Of a stretch of 64,000 bases of DNA, positions 27,298 through 35,799 are shown one piece after another. Position numbers and translations under genes: made by a program. The DNA comes from Mucilaginibacter sp. JRF (GTDB lineage: Bacteria > Bacteroidota > Bacteroidia > Sphingobacteriales > Sphingobacteriaceae), in the NCBI RefSeq assembly GCF_015223065.1, contig NZ_JADFBY010000011.1:1-64000 (forward strand), read 5' to 3'. Numbering within the stretch: the stretch's first letter is position 1; each line of letters opens with the position of its first letter. A model generated the notes under the pieces. The model searched no databases. It had not been told where the DNA came from and saw only the letters and a program-made list of their open reading frames with translations.

Positions 27298-29184
27298 TTA
27301 TCCGGTTTTAACCTTTAGTGATAGTAACGCCGGGGTAGCCGGTGGCATTGGCGGTATGGGCGGTGCGGGGGTTACCGGTAACGCGCCCAAAGCAAGCTGG
27401 CCGGGGTGCATGTGGGTTTGGTATATATTAACTATCTGGTTCAAATAGTTAAGCAACTCATCGCCAAACACCAGCGGATGGCCCGCGCCTTCAACCAGCT
27501 CTATCTGCGGGGCATCAACAACAACCTTGTTGTTGGCCTTTATTTTTATAATACCCGGACTAATGTCGATCAAAACACTGTTGCCATTACTATCCGTAAT
27601 TTTTATCTCTGATGGGTCGGTAGTTATCTTATTCCCGTTCTGATCTTCAACCCTGAAACCCTTTTTATCATCGGTGATGAATACCTTGTTGCTGGCCGGT
27701 GTTTCAAACTGTATCTCTTTCAGCTCATCATCAAAGGTCATTTTCAGCTTTTCGCGCGAGGTGTAGCCTTTCTTAAAATTATCATCAGTTGGTGTAATGG
27801 GTGGCGGCAGCTTTGAGCTGTGCAGCATACCTAATATAATAGGTAGCCGCGGGTCGTCGTTTAAAAAGCCGAGTACTACCTCATCGCCCACCTCGGGCCT
27901 GAAGAACAGGCCACGATCATCACCGGCATCGGCCAGCGCCATGCGTGCCCAAACACCGTCAACGTTATCGCTAACACCGCTTATTTTTATTTTAACCCGT
28001 TGATTGCCTTCGGGGTCAACATTATCAGTAACAATACCTGTAGCAAGGCCGGTTACGCCGGGCAACATGCCCGATGCCTTTGGCGCTTCCACCTTATTAT
28101 CCTCCGTAAACCAACTGTTGGCATAGCCAAACTGCGCATGTGTTTTCCAGCCGGATGAAAGGGTGAACTCGTGCATTACACCACTTACAAAGGCATTGCC
28201 GTTAAACCTTTCGCCTAAACCGGCCAGGCCTACAATATCGCCCGCGTTAATGGTGGCAATACCCTGAAACTTTACCCGCCCCCGTATTTTCGACAGGCGC
28301 GATTTCAGCAAAGCCGCATCAGCCCAGCCCTGCCGTTCATCGGGCGGTATAGCACCCGCGTGCTGAATAACATATTGTTGTGGTCCCGCTACAGATGCCA
28401 ACTCGGTAGCCTGCATATTGCCATGCTCGGTAAGCTCCTGCGGTTCGGCGGCGGATGTTTCAGCAACCTCCAGGTTGTCCATATCCCACGAGCGGCTCAC
28501 TACCGACGAATATTGATTGCGGCTATCCATCTCGGCATCAAGCTCTAAAATGGTAGCGCCGTGCAGTAAATTCAAACTTACATCATCAGATACCACAGGC
28601 TTTTTTATTACAATGCCTTCATCGTTAGTAGTAACTACCTTGCCGTTTACTTCGGCCCGGCTTACAATAAAATCCCAATCGGTACAATTGTATTGCACCA
28701 TTTCCTTGTGGTTTACCTTGGTATCCTCCACATCAATACCTGTAGCTGCAAAGCCACCATCGGTTAATATTTTGGTGATGATATCGGCATCGGTAATATC
28801 ATGAAAGCAGGCACTTTTACGCCCAATGGTGGTTGATATCGCCCTGTGCTTGCACTCCAGTATCAGGTGCGGGGCGGCGTTATTCCTGATCTTGAGGGAT
28901 TGTTTTATAATGATGCCATCAAATATTGCCGTGGTATTGTCCGGATCACCGGCGGATATGCTTACTTTATTGCCCGGTTTAAAAAGGTCGCCATCAGTTA
29001 GCGGGAATAACCCGTTCGAGGCTTCGCCATCCTGCAAGGTAATAACGGCGGTAGATACCTTGTTAACTATTTTTTGTACAGAAACAGCCAACTTGGGTAC
29101 ACTGCGCGGTATCTCCAACCCATTAACACTGATGATAAACTCAGCTACGGAGTGTACAGCCGGTATGATTCTTTCTTCGGGCAT
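27298..29184 (-). CDS. VgrG-like spike protein (Afp8/Pvc8)
   Basis: 628 aa. The N-terminal about 340 residues are the gp27-like hub: a charged start, GDPDNTTAIFDGIIIKQSLK, a DWDFIVSRAEVNGK motif and the GLGERFNGNAFVSGVMHEF block. An OB-fold follows (about 375-450: GIVTDNVDPEGNQRVKIKI, FRPEVGDEVVLGFLNDDPR, PIILGMLHS). Repetitive beta strands typical of the gp5/VgrG needle come next (about 470-560), and the C-terminus is Pro/Ala-rich (PAPPIPPMPPATPAL). It would form the trimeric spike at the tube tip. The Pro-rich tail in place of a tip domain is worth noting because no PAAR gene is present. Confidence 0.92.
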   Translation of the reverse strand: MPEERIIPAVHSVAEFIISVNGLEIPRSVPKLAVSVQKIVNKVSTAVITLQDGEASNGLFPLTDGDLFKPGNKVSISAGDPDNTTAIFDGIIIKQSLKIRNNAAPHLILECKHRAISTTIGRKSACFHDITDADIITKILTDGGFAATGIDVEDTKVNHKEMVQYNCTDWDFIVSRAEVNGKVVTTNDEGIVIKKPVVSDDVSLNLLHGATILELDAEMDSRNQYSSVVSRSWDMDNLEVAETSAAEPQELTEHGNMQATELASVAGPQQYVIQHAGAIPPDERQGWADAALLKSRLSKIRGRVKFQGIATINAGDIVGLAGLGERFNGNAFVSGVMHEFTLSSGWKTHAQFGYANSWFTEDNKVEAPKASGMLPGVTGLATGIVTDNVDPEGNQRVKIKISGVSDNVDGVWARMALADAGDDRGLFFRPEVGDEVVLGFLNDDPRLPIILGMLHSSKLPPPITPTDDNFKKGYTSREKLKMTFDDELKEIQFETPASNKVFITDDKKGFRVEDQNGNKITTDPSEIKITDSNGNSVLIDISPGIIKIKANNKVVVDAPQIELVEGAGHPLVFGDELLNYLNQIVNIYQTHMHPGQLALGALPVTPAPPIPPMPPATPALLSLKVKTG

Positions 29185-29190
29185 CTCTCC

Positions 29191-29901
29191 TTATTTTTTT
29201 AATGGCGGAAAAAACAGTTTTTGGCCGGGTGTTAAATTTCTGAAGTCCTTTAAGTTATTCACTTTGGCCACTTGCAGGTAGTATCTGAAATCGCCGTATA
29301 TCTGGTTGATCAGAGCGGGCAAGGTGTCCCCTTCCTTCACCACCCTCACATGCGTCAGGTCGGCCGATTTATCTTTTTGCTCGGCCTGCTTTACCTCGGG
29401 CATCAGCTTTTCGGCAAAGGTGGCGGTAATTACAGCCCTAAGTGGTGTGCCATCAAACTTGAATAGCTTGTATTGTATATTGGTTGATTTCAGTTCGCAA
29501 TCAAACTCGTACTGGTTGGTGCGCAGCCAGGTTAATGTACCCCAGGTTATGCGTAAAAAGCAGGTGCGGTGCCATTTACCATCATAGCCAACGGCCTCGT
29601 AAAACTCTTTTATCTTATCGGCCACGTTCAGTTTTTTGCCGGTGGCGTTGGTGCCATCCAAAAAAAACTTAAGCGTTACCTCTAACGGACGTGTACCTAA
29701 AAAGCCGCCCTCGCTGCCGTTGCCCCCAATAGCGTTAGTGCTCTCGGTTATAACCGAATAGTTGAGCGTAAACTCATCGGGGTTGATGAATGCCGTAAAG
29801 GTTTTTTCGGCAGCGCCGGTACGGTTGGCGTTGGTCCACGATTGTATCTTAAGCTTTTGAGGATCGGTGCCCGGTAGCAGGCCGCTAATCATGTCTAACA
29901 T
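29191..29901 (-). CDS. LysM baseplate protein (Afp7/Pvc7)
   Basis: 236 aa. The N-terminal about 170 residues match the tail-protein region of Afp7 (AFINPDEFTLNYSV, GFLGTRPLEVTLKFFLDG, YEFDCELKSTNIQYKLF). A LysM domain ends it (about 184-233: VVKEGDTLPALINQIYGDFR, NLTPGQKLFFPP). In Afp this protein is the baseplate hub linker at the base of the tube rather than a cell-wall enzyme. Its start codon overlaps the stop of the DUF5908 gene (TGATG), and it ends 6 bp before the spike gene. Confidence 0.92.
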   Translation of the reverse strand: MLDMISGLLPGTDPQKLKIQSWTNANRTGAAEKTFTAFINPDEFTLNYSVITESTNAIGGNGSEGGFLGTRPLEVTLKFFLDGTNATGKKLNVADKIKEFYEAVGYDGKWHRTCFLRITWGTLTWLRTNQYEFDCELKSTNIQYKLFKFDGTPLRAVITATFAEKLMPEVKQAEQKDKSADLTHVRVVKEGDTLPALINQIYGDFRYYLQVAKVNNLKDFRNLTPGQKLFFPPLKK

Positions 29902-30062
29902 CAGCGTTCGTTTTTAAGATTCAGAATTTCAATTACCCGCTCTACACACTCCTTAAGTATCTCCTCCTTTTGTGTTGAATTTACTTCGGATGATGAGGCG
30001 CTGGCATTGTTATCAGCAGAAACACTTACTGATACCACAAGCTCGTTAATTATTACCGGCAT
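29901..30062 (-). CDS. 53-aa DUF5908-type small eCIS protein (Afp6 slot)
   Basis: A 53-aa frame read directly from the minus strand: it starts MPVIINELVVSVSVSAD, has a Ser/Asn-rich linker, and ends in an amphipathic helix (KEEILKECVERVIEIL). The MPVIINELV start and acidic C-terminal helix match the DUF5908 proteins of Bacteroidetes eCIS loci. Start and stop are tightly packed: 3 bp after the second tube gene, with TGATG overlap to the LysM gene. This is the position of afp6 in Afp. The frame is too short for most gene callers. Function is unknown; a baseplate or tube-end adaptor is likely. Confidence 0.8.
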   Translation of the reverse strand: MPVIINELVVSVSVSADNNASASSSEVNSTQKEEILKECVERVIEILNLKNER

Positions 30063-30065
30063 AGT

Positions 30066-30602
30066 TTAAAAGCTTACTGAACCCGATATACTGCCACTTA
30101 CAGCACCGGCAACACCGGCCATAAGCGACAGATCCAAGCCCATTGGTTTAAAGTATTGATAGGATAATTCCAGTGTTTCAATGGCCAAAGTATTTTGCTC
30201 GGCGTTAAACTCTGATATTTCAATTTTAACAGGATAGGCGTTAAATACATGCCACACCGCCACCGGTACATGCAGATCATTCAACAGGCTGATAACGATA
30301 TTCTTTGGCTCGAATTCAAAATTCTCGATGGCGTTTTTACACCATACCGAAATGAACGAACCAATGAACAGCCCACGTTTTAATACCAGCTTTTGAAACT
30401 GCGGCACGCCCGGCATTTGATGTTTAAAGCGATGTTCGCCCCCCTCGGCAACAGCCTCGGTAGGTATGCTTACGCTGAGGCCGCTCACGCTTTGAAAGCG
30501 CAGATCCTGCGGGGTTTGCGGAAACATCTCGATAACCACCATAAAGTGGAAACCCGGCGGCGGATAGATCAGCCCATCCAAAATACCATTGATGATACCC
30601 AT
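30066..30602 (-). CDS. Second tail-tube protein (Afp5-like)
   Basis: 178 aa of the T4 gp19-type tube family: YPPPGFHFMVVIE, FQSVSGLSVSIPTEAVAEGG, FKHQMPGVPQFQKLVLKRGL, then EPKNIVISLLNDLHVPVAVW and IETLELSYQYF. It is longer than the main tube protein, with extra loops near residues 25-35 and a hydrophobic Gly/Ser-rich tail (AGVAGAVSGSISGSVSF). In Afp such a divergent tube copy forms the first tube rings at the baseplate, which fits its place next to the DUF5908 and LysM genes. It is 19 bp after the main tube gene. Confidence 0.92.
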   Translation of the reverse strand: MGIINGILDGLIYPPPGFHFMVVIEMFPQTPQDLRFQSVSGLSVSIPTEAVAEGGEHRFKHQMPGVPQFQKLVLKRGLFIGSFISVWCKNAIENFEFEPKNIVISLLNDLHVPVAVWHVFNAYPVKIEISEFNAEQNTLAIETLELSYQYFKPMGLDLSLMAGVAGAVSGSISGSVSF

Positions 30603-30621
30603 AAGCTTTTAAATTTGATTA

Positions 30622-31059
30622 CTATCCGTTTTGTATAACAAGGCCCTCGTGCGCAATATCCAGCTGCTCAATAGCTACTTCGTTGCCATCGGCCTTAAGG
30701 TCGGTACTTTGAATTTTTAGCGGAAATGCGTTCTTAACCTTCCAGGTAACTACCGGCTCGTGGTTCTCGTTCAGCAGGTTTATGGTGATATCCCGGCGTT
30801 CAACCGTGTTGAGCGATATGGTATCAAACCATTTATAAAACTCGTTATCATTACTAAAAACGCCGCGTTTAAAGGTGATGTTACCAAACTCACGCATACC
30901 GGGCATCTTTATTTTGCTGTATTCGGGCGATGCGCCGTCGCGGTATTCAATAACCTTATTTTCGACGTTTAGGCCGCTTACCTCGGAGAAACCGATATTG
31001 GTACCGCCCCACTCAACCTTAAAGTGAAATTTGGGTAGCGGATATTTATTATTTGCCAT
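30622..31059 (-). CDS. Main tail-tube protein (Afp1/Pvc1-like)
   Basis: 145 aa, the standard size for the tube protein of contractile injection systems: YPLPKFHFKVEWGGTNIGFS, EVSGLNVENKVIEYRDG, KIKMPGMREFGNITFKRGVF, DITINLLNENHEPVVTW and VAIEQLDIAHEGL. It would stack as hexamers to form the inner tube that carries cargo. It is 34 bp after the sheath gene, the largest gap in the whole operon, which may allow a separate ribosome-loading site for this abundant subunit. Confidence 0.95.
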   Translation of the reverse strand: MANNKYPLPKFHFKVEWGGTNIGFSEVSGLNVENKVIEYRDGASPEYSKIKMPGMREFGNITFKRGVFSNDNEFYKWFDTISLNTVERRDITINLLNENHEPVVTWKVKNAFPLKIQSTDLKADGNEVAIEQLDIAHEGLVIQNG

Positions 31060-31093
31060 GATGGAACAGATTTAATGTTGATGAATTGATGTA

Positions 31094-32662
31094 TTATGCT
31101 TCCTGCAACTTGTGTGAGAATTTGAGTATGATAAACTCAGCCGGACGAACAACTGCCATCCCTATCTCGATGTTCATGCGGCCTTCCAGTATGTCAAGCG
31201 CTGTCATGGTAACACCAAGGCCTACCCTTACAAAAAAGGCTTGCTCGGGCTTGGCACCTGCAAGCGCGCCGGCACGCCATTGTTTTATCAGGAAGTTCTC
31301 TATCATGGCCCTTACCCTTACCCAGGTATTGGCATCATTAGGTTCAAACACCACCCATTCGGTACCTTTTTTAATTGATTCCTCAGCAAAGATGAAGAAA
31401 CGGCGTACAGGCACATATCGCCACTCGTTATCATTACCGGCCAATGTGCGTGCTCCCCAAACAATGAGGCCCTTACCTGTAAAATAGCGTATGGCGTTTA
31501 TTGATTTACCCGAGGTTGGGTCAACATTCAGGCTCATTTGGTCGGAGTGTGATATTTTTAAGCTTGCTGCCGTGGTATAAGCTAATGATACATTGGCGGG
31601 CGCTTTCCAAACACCTCTTGAGCTATCAACCGCGGCATAAATACCCGCTATAGCTGTTGATGGAGGCATAACAATGTTCAGTTTACCCAGCTCAAGCTTT
31701 ATCAGGTTATACAACTCGGTATTACCCGAAACAACTGCCGGTGCAGGTGGAGACGATACTACTGTTGGCGCCGGTTTTTTCAGGTTTAGCCCATCGCGAA
31801 TGGCAGGTTTTATTGTAGGCAACGGACTTTGTATGGTAGCCAAGTTGATCACCCCTATAGTTGTGGCATCAGTAGCTTCGTTAGCATCGGTAACCGGTGC
31901 CCCGTCTTTTGTATATATAATATTTATATCGGTATCGGCATAACGGTAATTCAGCGTGGTTTCAATATCAGGGAAATAGGCCGCGCCGTATTTAAGCAGA
32001 TCGATATTACTACCCAGCGGAGCCGCGTTTCTGAAACCCTCGGCAGATGCGTTGATCTCGTTTGGTGTACCGGTAACATGCTTTACATCCAGTATGGTAA
32101 ACCTGTCCTGCAATAAAAAGCATTGGTTGAGGGCTTCATTAATAATGGTATGGTATCTGTCGCTATCCAACGCGGTAGCATCAGGAAAAAGCAGCAATGT
32201 TGGTTCATCAACTTTCGCCGCTTCGGCCAGGCCGTTCCGCAGATCAGCAATATTCACATTGGTATCTGACGGGGCACCGGCCAGGTAATCGCCAACAGAA
32301 ATAATGTAGCAAGGACCGCCGCCATTGGCAAAGTACAATTGCAGGCCATAGTACATTTTGTAGCGGGAGCGTTTAGCCAGATCGCGGCTTGTACCAATGG
32401 TTCTGTTTATTACACCACCAACGGTAACATCAGTAATGGTTACTGATATTGATGTTTCCTTTTGGGCCAAACCAAACAGCTGCTCATACTCCAGCAGCGA
32501 GCTGATTTTTTGCGGCAGCAGTTTAAGGCTCTTTCCATTAAACGTAGCTTTCTCGGTATAGCCAATAAATGCCGGAATAGCTGTTTCCACTTCAGCTACA
32601 GAAGGTGGAAAGGTGGGTATCTCCTTGATGTAGACCCCCGGTGTTTTAAATACGTCAGCCAT
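31094..32662 (-). CDS. Contractile tail sheath protein
   Basis: 522 aa. The N-terminus FKTPGVYIKEIPTFPPSVAE followed by TAIPAFIGYTE and the C-terminal block FVRVGLGVTMTALDILEGR with IEIGMAVVRPAEFIILKFSH are the tail-sheath signature. The central domain (about 90-400) includes a Thr/Pro-rich loop (KKPAPTVVSSPPAPAVVSG) that probably sits on the particle surface. Only one sheath gene is present, whereas Afp has three. It lies 18 bp after the 350-aa unknown gene. Confidence is very high. Confidence 0.97.
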   Translation of the reverse strand: MADVFKTPGVYIKEIPTFPPSVAEVETAIPAFIGYTEKATFNGKSLKLLPQKISSLLEYEQLFGLAQKETSISVTITDVTVGGVINRTIGTSRDLAKRSRYKMYYGLQLYFANGGGPCYIISVGDYLAGAPSDTNVNIADLRNGLAEAAKVDEPTLLLFPDATALDSDRYHTIINEALNQCFLLQDRFTILDVKHVTGTPNEINASAEGFRNAAPLGSNIDLLKYGAAYFPDIETTLNYRYADTDINIIYTKDGAPVTDANEATDATTIGVINLATIQSPLPTIKPAIRDGLNLKKPAPTVVSSPPAPAVVSGNTELYNLIKLELGKLNIVMPPSTAIAGIYAAVDSSRGVWKAPANVSLAYTTAASLKISHSDQMSLNVDPTSGKSINAIRYFTGKGLIVWGARTLAGNDNEWRYVPVRRFFIFAEESIKKGTEWVVFEPNDANTWVRVRAMIENFLIKQWRAGALAGAKPEQAFFVRVGLGVTMTALDILEGRMNIEIGMAVVRPAEFIILKFSHKLQEA

Positions 32663-32680
32663 AATGATGGTGTTTTTGAT

Positions 32681-33733
32681 TTAAATGGTTATGAAAATGT
32701 CTGAAAAGGTATCTGCACCTTCTGTCTTTATAAGATGCAGAGGCGGATTAGGTAAATTGGCAATAATAAGGTTATCACTTTGATCGGTTAGCTTGATGCC
32801 CGTAACCGGGGCCTCCTTTAGCGGCAGCATGTTATTTGATGCCACAATGAACACTCCCGGAGGCGCCCCCGCCCCCACACTGAAAGCTATTGGCGTACCG
32901 TTGGCCTTAGCTATTTTAACACCTGTTACTGTTTGATTAAAGCGCTTGGTAACAATGTAACGCCATTTGGTAAGCCTGTTGGCAAAAGCTATTTTGTAAT
33001 GTTTGGTATCAATTGAGTTATCATTATTTTGAAACTGGTATGTTGTAGGCAAATCATTCTTGTAGAATATCTCAACCATACCAAATGTATCGGCCACATC
33101 TGCCGGGTTAATGGAATATATCGATGCCTTTTCTGCACCCTCAACAAACAATTTTGCACGGCCGGTTGAGGCCTTGTTCAGATCAAATGAATAGTTGAAT
33201 ATGTTATTGGAGTTTGCCAGTTGCTGTTGCAGCACTTCGTCGTTATCAATAAACCGCAGTTCGGCGTTTTGCGATGCGGCGGTATTGGTGTGTACATAGC
33301 TTAGACTATTGCTCACAAAAGGCAAAATATCCGAATCGGAAACTATTTTGCTGGTGGTATTGGCAACCAACAACGGCTCGGATGTGGCAGATAAATTATC
33401 AACCAGGTTATTAAAATAGTATTTGCTTGTACGGGGTTTAATCAGGTTAAGCTGGCTGATGTTCTCAAAGGTGCTCAGCTTTAACTTTATTAAGAACGAA
33501 AAGCGGGTACCGTTGCGCAGGGCATTGTGAATTACATCCTTATTATCAACCGTATTAACTTTGGTAAACAGCGCGCCACCGTATTCGCCGGCAATAAAGC
33601 GCAGGCCTAAAGTATTGAGCAGCATTTGGCAATCTCTGGTAGGCACCAACAGCAGGTCGGCACTTTTACCTGATTGGTAAAAGCTGTGCTCAAACTCAAT
33701 ATCAAACAAGGCCTTATACTTTATCTTTATCAT
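32681..33733 (-). CDS. 350-aa eCIS-cluster protein, unknown
   Basis: 350 aa, no signal or membrane segment. The N-terminus YKALFDIEFEHSFYQSG is followed by LLLVPTRDCQMLLNTLGLRF and a SFLIKLKLSTFENISQLN block. The C-terminus has a beta-rich domain (FANRLTKWRYIVTKRFNQTV, TGVKIAKANGTPIAFSVG). It lies 32 bp after the cap-like Pvc16 gene and 18 bp before the sheath gene, so it is an integral part of the operon. It has no counterpart in Afp that I can name. A cap-side or tube-plug component is a reasonable guess, since an extra cap adaptor and plug were reported for the Algoriphagus particle AlgoCIS. Confidence 0.75.
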   Translation of the reverse strand: MIKIKYKALFDIEFEHSFYQSGKSADLLLVPTRDCQMLLNTLGLRFIAGEYGGALFTKVNTVDNKDVIHNALRNGTRFSFLIKLKLSTFENISQLNLIKPRTSKYYFNNLVDNLSATSEPLLVANTTSKIVSDSDILPFVSNSLSYVHTNTAASQNAELRFIDNDEVLQQQLANSNNIFNYSFDLNKASTGRAKLFVEGAEKASIYSINPADVADTFGMVEIFYKNDLPTTYQFQNNDNSIDTKHYKIAFANRLTKWRYIVTKRFNQTVTGVKIAKANGTPIAFSVGAGAPPGVFIVASNNMLPLKEAPVTGIKLTDQSDNLIIANLPNPPLHLIKTEGADTFSDIFITI

Positions 33734-33765
33734 CGCTTTAATAATTGGCAGTGTTTCGGCTGCGT

Positions 33766-34377
33766 TTAGTTATCAGATATATTGATCTCGGTAATTGGCG
33801 GCGCTTCCATTTTGGGCTCCATATCAATAAAGCTCATGGTGCGCACCTTATAAATTACGTTGGGCATGTATTTGGCTCCCATGGCTCCCCACAGGTTGTT
33901 TTGCTGCTCAAAAGTTGTTGGATGCAGTGATACCAACAGCCGGTTTAACTTATGCCAGGGCTTATCGGCATCAACCTTGGCGTTCATTTGCGGGTATTGA
34001 CCCGAATCAAACACATAGGTTGTTTGAAAAAAGGATATCACATACGACAGTAGCCTTAACGCCGTAGGATAATTAGCCGCGAATACCGAGAACAGCACAT
34101 AAGCATTCAAATTTACCGGCGGGTTGATCATCTGTATCTTATCATCAACCTTGCGGTAGGTTTGCTGCGAATCGGCAATGCGGTCTTCTTCCAGGTTGAT
34201 GAGTGTGAGTATCACTCTGAAAACGTTATCGCCCTCGGTAGTTACCGCGAAATTACCCTCGGGTGTCATCAGTGCCGAAACTATAACGCAGTCAACATTC
34301 CCAAAATTCGCGGCGTCCTTGCGCTTTAAATATTGGTTCAGTTCATCTGCTAAAAATTCAAGTGCGGTACGTATCAT
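33766..34377 (-). CDS. Pvc16/Afp16-like tail terminator (DUF4255)
   Basis: 203 aa. The start MIRTALEFLADELNQYLKRK and the middle NPPVNLNAYVLFSVFAANYP followed by ALRLLSYVISFFQ are hallmarks of the DUF4255/Pvc16 N-terminal family. The C-terminal part (LNRLLVSLHPTTFEQQNNLW, GAMGAKYMPNVIYKVRTMSF) is also typical. Afp16 caps the distal end of tube and sheath and fixes particle length. Its start overlaps the stop of the FkbM gene by 4 bp (ATGA), which ties the sugar-modification genes to the particle genes at the translational level. Confidence 0.9.
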   Translation of the reverse strand: MIRTALEFLADELNQYLKRKDAANFGNVDCVIVSALMTPEGNFAVTTEGDNVFRVILTLINLEEDRIADSQQTYRKVDDKIQMINPPVNLNAYVLFSVFAANYPTALRLLSYVISFFQTTYVFDSGQYPQMNAKVDADKPWHKLNRLLVSLHPTTFEQQNNLWGAMGAKYMPNVIYKVRTMSFIDMEPKMEAPPITEINISDN

Positions 34378-35033
34378 GCTATTAGTGGTATTCGGGGTTT
34401 TGAATAAACAAATTGCCTTGCCGATGATATTTCGGGATTGAACAACAGTTGATAACCATAATCCAGCAGTTTTTGATGATCAAAAGCCGGGGTATGGGTT
34501 TCAACAATTATTACCTGTATATTTTTAAAATCGTGCTGTTCGGCATCATTAAAGATCAACTCCTCATAACCTTCAATGTCCATTTTTAAAACAAACACCG
34601 GCTTATTAAGGGCGTGTATAAAATCGAACAAACCAACTACATCAACCGTGATGGATGTATTGGCGTTGGGCAGGCTTGTCCACCGGCCGCTCCATTCGCT
34701 TTGGTCGGGCGCGTAAATTTCCATTTGGCCTGATGTTACCCCTACTGCCTTATTATAAGCCTGTATATTTTTAAACTTGGCGGCATTTGCATCCAGGTAT
34801 TTAAAGCTATCAGGATTAGGCTCGAACGATATTATCTCCGCATTTTTTAGGTACATGGCACACATGGCCGAAAACGCCCCGATATGCGCACCGCAATCAA
34901 TAACATACGATGCCGTGTCAGGTTCCAACGCCGCGAGCTGATCTTTTACATGGTACATGTCCATGTGCATTATCTCGGGGATAACCCATTGGTCATCATC
35001 GGTATTTGTTCGGTGATCAAGTTCTACCAGCAT
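34374..35033 (-). CDS. FkbM-family SAM-dependent methyltransferase
   Basis: 219 aa. The SAM-binding motif YVIDCGAHIGAFSAMCAMY is followed by IISFEPNPDSFKYLDANAAK and the FkbM signature VLKMDIEGYEELIF, with IIVETH near the C-terminus. FkbM enzymes O-methylate sugars or polyketides, often on surface glycans. Start and stop both overlap neighbours: TGATG with the DXD glycosyltransferase upstream and ATGA with pvc16 downstream. It therefore belongs to the eCIS operon. The obvious guess is methylation of a glycan on the particle or on the cell surface; the acceptor is unknown. Confidence 0.9.
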   Translation of the reverse strand: MLVELDHRTNTDDDQWVIPEIMHMDMYHVKDQLAALEPDTASYVIDCGAHIGAFSAMCAMYLKNAEIISFEPNPDSFKYLDANAAKFKNIQAYNKAVGVTSGQMEIYAPDQSEWSGRWTSLPNANTSITVDVVGLFDFIHALNKPVFVLKMDIEGYEELIFNDAEQHDFKNIQVIIVETHTPAFDHQKLLDYGYQLLFNPEISSARQFVYSKPRIPLIA

Positions 35034-35773
35034 CAGTTTCTGTATATTAATTGTCCGTTATTGGCTATGTTGGTTTTTGAGCGTACTAATAAAAAATTAA
35101 AGAATGTACCGTCGGCCAACAAGTCCTGCCCGGCATCCTTCTCTACCACCCCGCGCACCATATTACCCGATAGCATGTAGCTGTAAGCATCATCCTCAAA
35201 TGCCTCATCGTGCTCGTTATAGCTTCCTTTTTTAAAAAATGCTTGCGGGTTGCTCCAGCAAATGGGTTGTACCTGCATCACATCAAGCTCATGCCAGGGC
35301 AGGCCGCTCTCATTAATAGTGGCCGTTAGCGCTTTTGAGCCGATGGTTAGCCACTCCAGCTTTTGCCCCGACCGCAGGATATCGCAAACCGTATTATAAT
35401 ACTTGCGGGCTATAAAACTACCCTCGGGCGCGCCCATAAAATTGTTGGTAACCTCGCCCGAGCGTTCCCGGTAACCCATAAAATCATAGTGTTTCAAACT
35501 ATCTATTAAAGGTTCTATTGATCGCATCAGCATACAATCGGCGTCAATCCAGATACCACCGTAACGGGCCAGTAAAAACGCCCTGATATAATCGGCCCGA
35601 TGGGCAACGTATAAACCTGACAGATCAATATCCGTATCAATATCTCTCAGTTCGGCAAAACTTTCGGGGCTTATTAAACATACATTGGGTGCATGGGCAA
35701 AAATGCTTTCGCGGCACTTTTTTATCCATTCGGGTGCTGTGCCTTCCCAGTATATCCAAACATATAAGCCCAT
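35033..35773 (-). CDS. DXD glycosyltransferase (GT32/TcdA-TcdB-type)
   Basis: 246 aa. WIYWEGTAPEWIKKCRESI at the start and RYGGIWIDADCMLMRSIEPL in the middle are the sugar-transferase DXD signature (DAD binds Mn and the nucleotide sugar), close to the Gly_transf_sug/capsular-polysaccharide type. YRERSGEVTNNFMGAPEGS and PICWSNPQAFF follow as in that family. No membrane helix is present, so it acts in the cytoplasm on a soluble or peripheral acceptor. It lies 26 bp after the larger glycosyltransferase and overlaps fkbM (TGATG). Confidence 0.88.
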   Translation of the reverse strand: MGLYVWIYWEGTAPEWIKKCRESIFAHAPNVCLISPESFAELRDIDTDIDLSGLYVAHRADYIRAFLLARYGGIWIDADCMLMRSIEPLIDSLKHYDFMGYRERSGEVTNNFMGAPEGSFIARKYYNTVCDILRSGQKLEWLTIGSKALTATINESGLPWHELDVMQVQPICWSNPQAFFKKGSYNEHDEAFEDDAYSYMLSGNMVRGVVEKDAGQDLLADGTFFNFLLVRSKTNIANNGQLIYRN

Positions 35774-35799
35774 ATTTTTAACCGTGTTATTTATATTAT

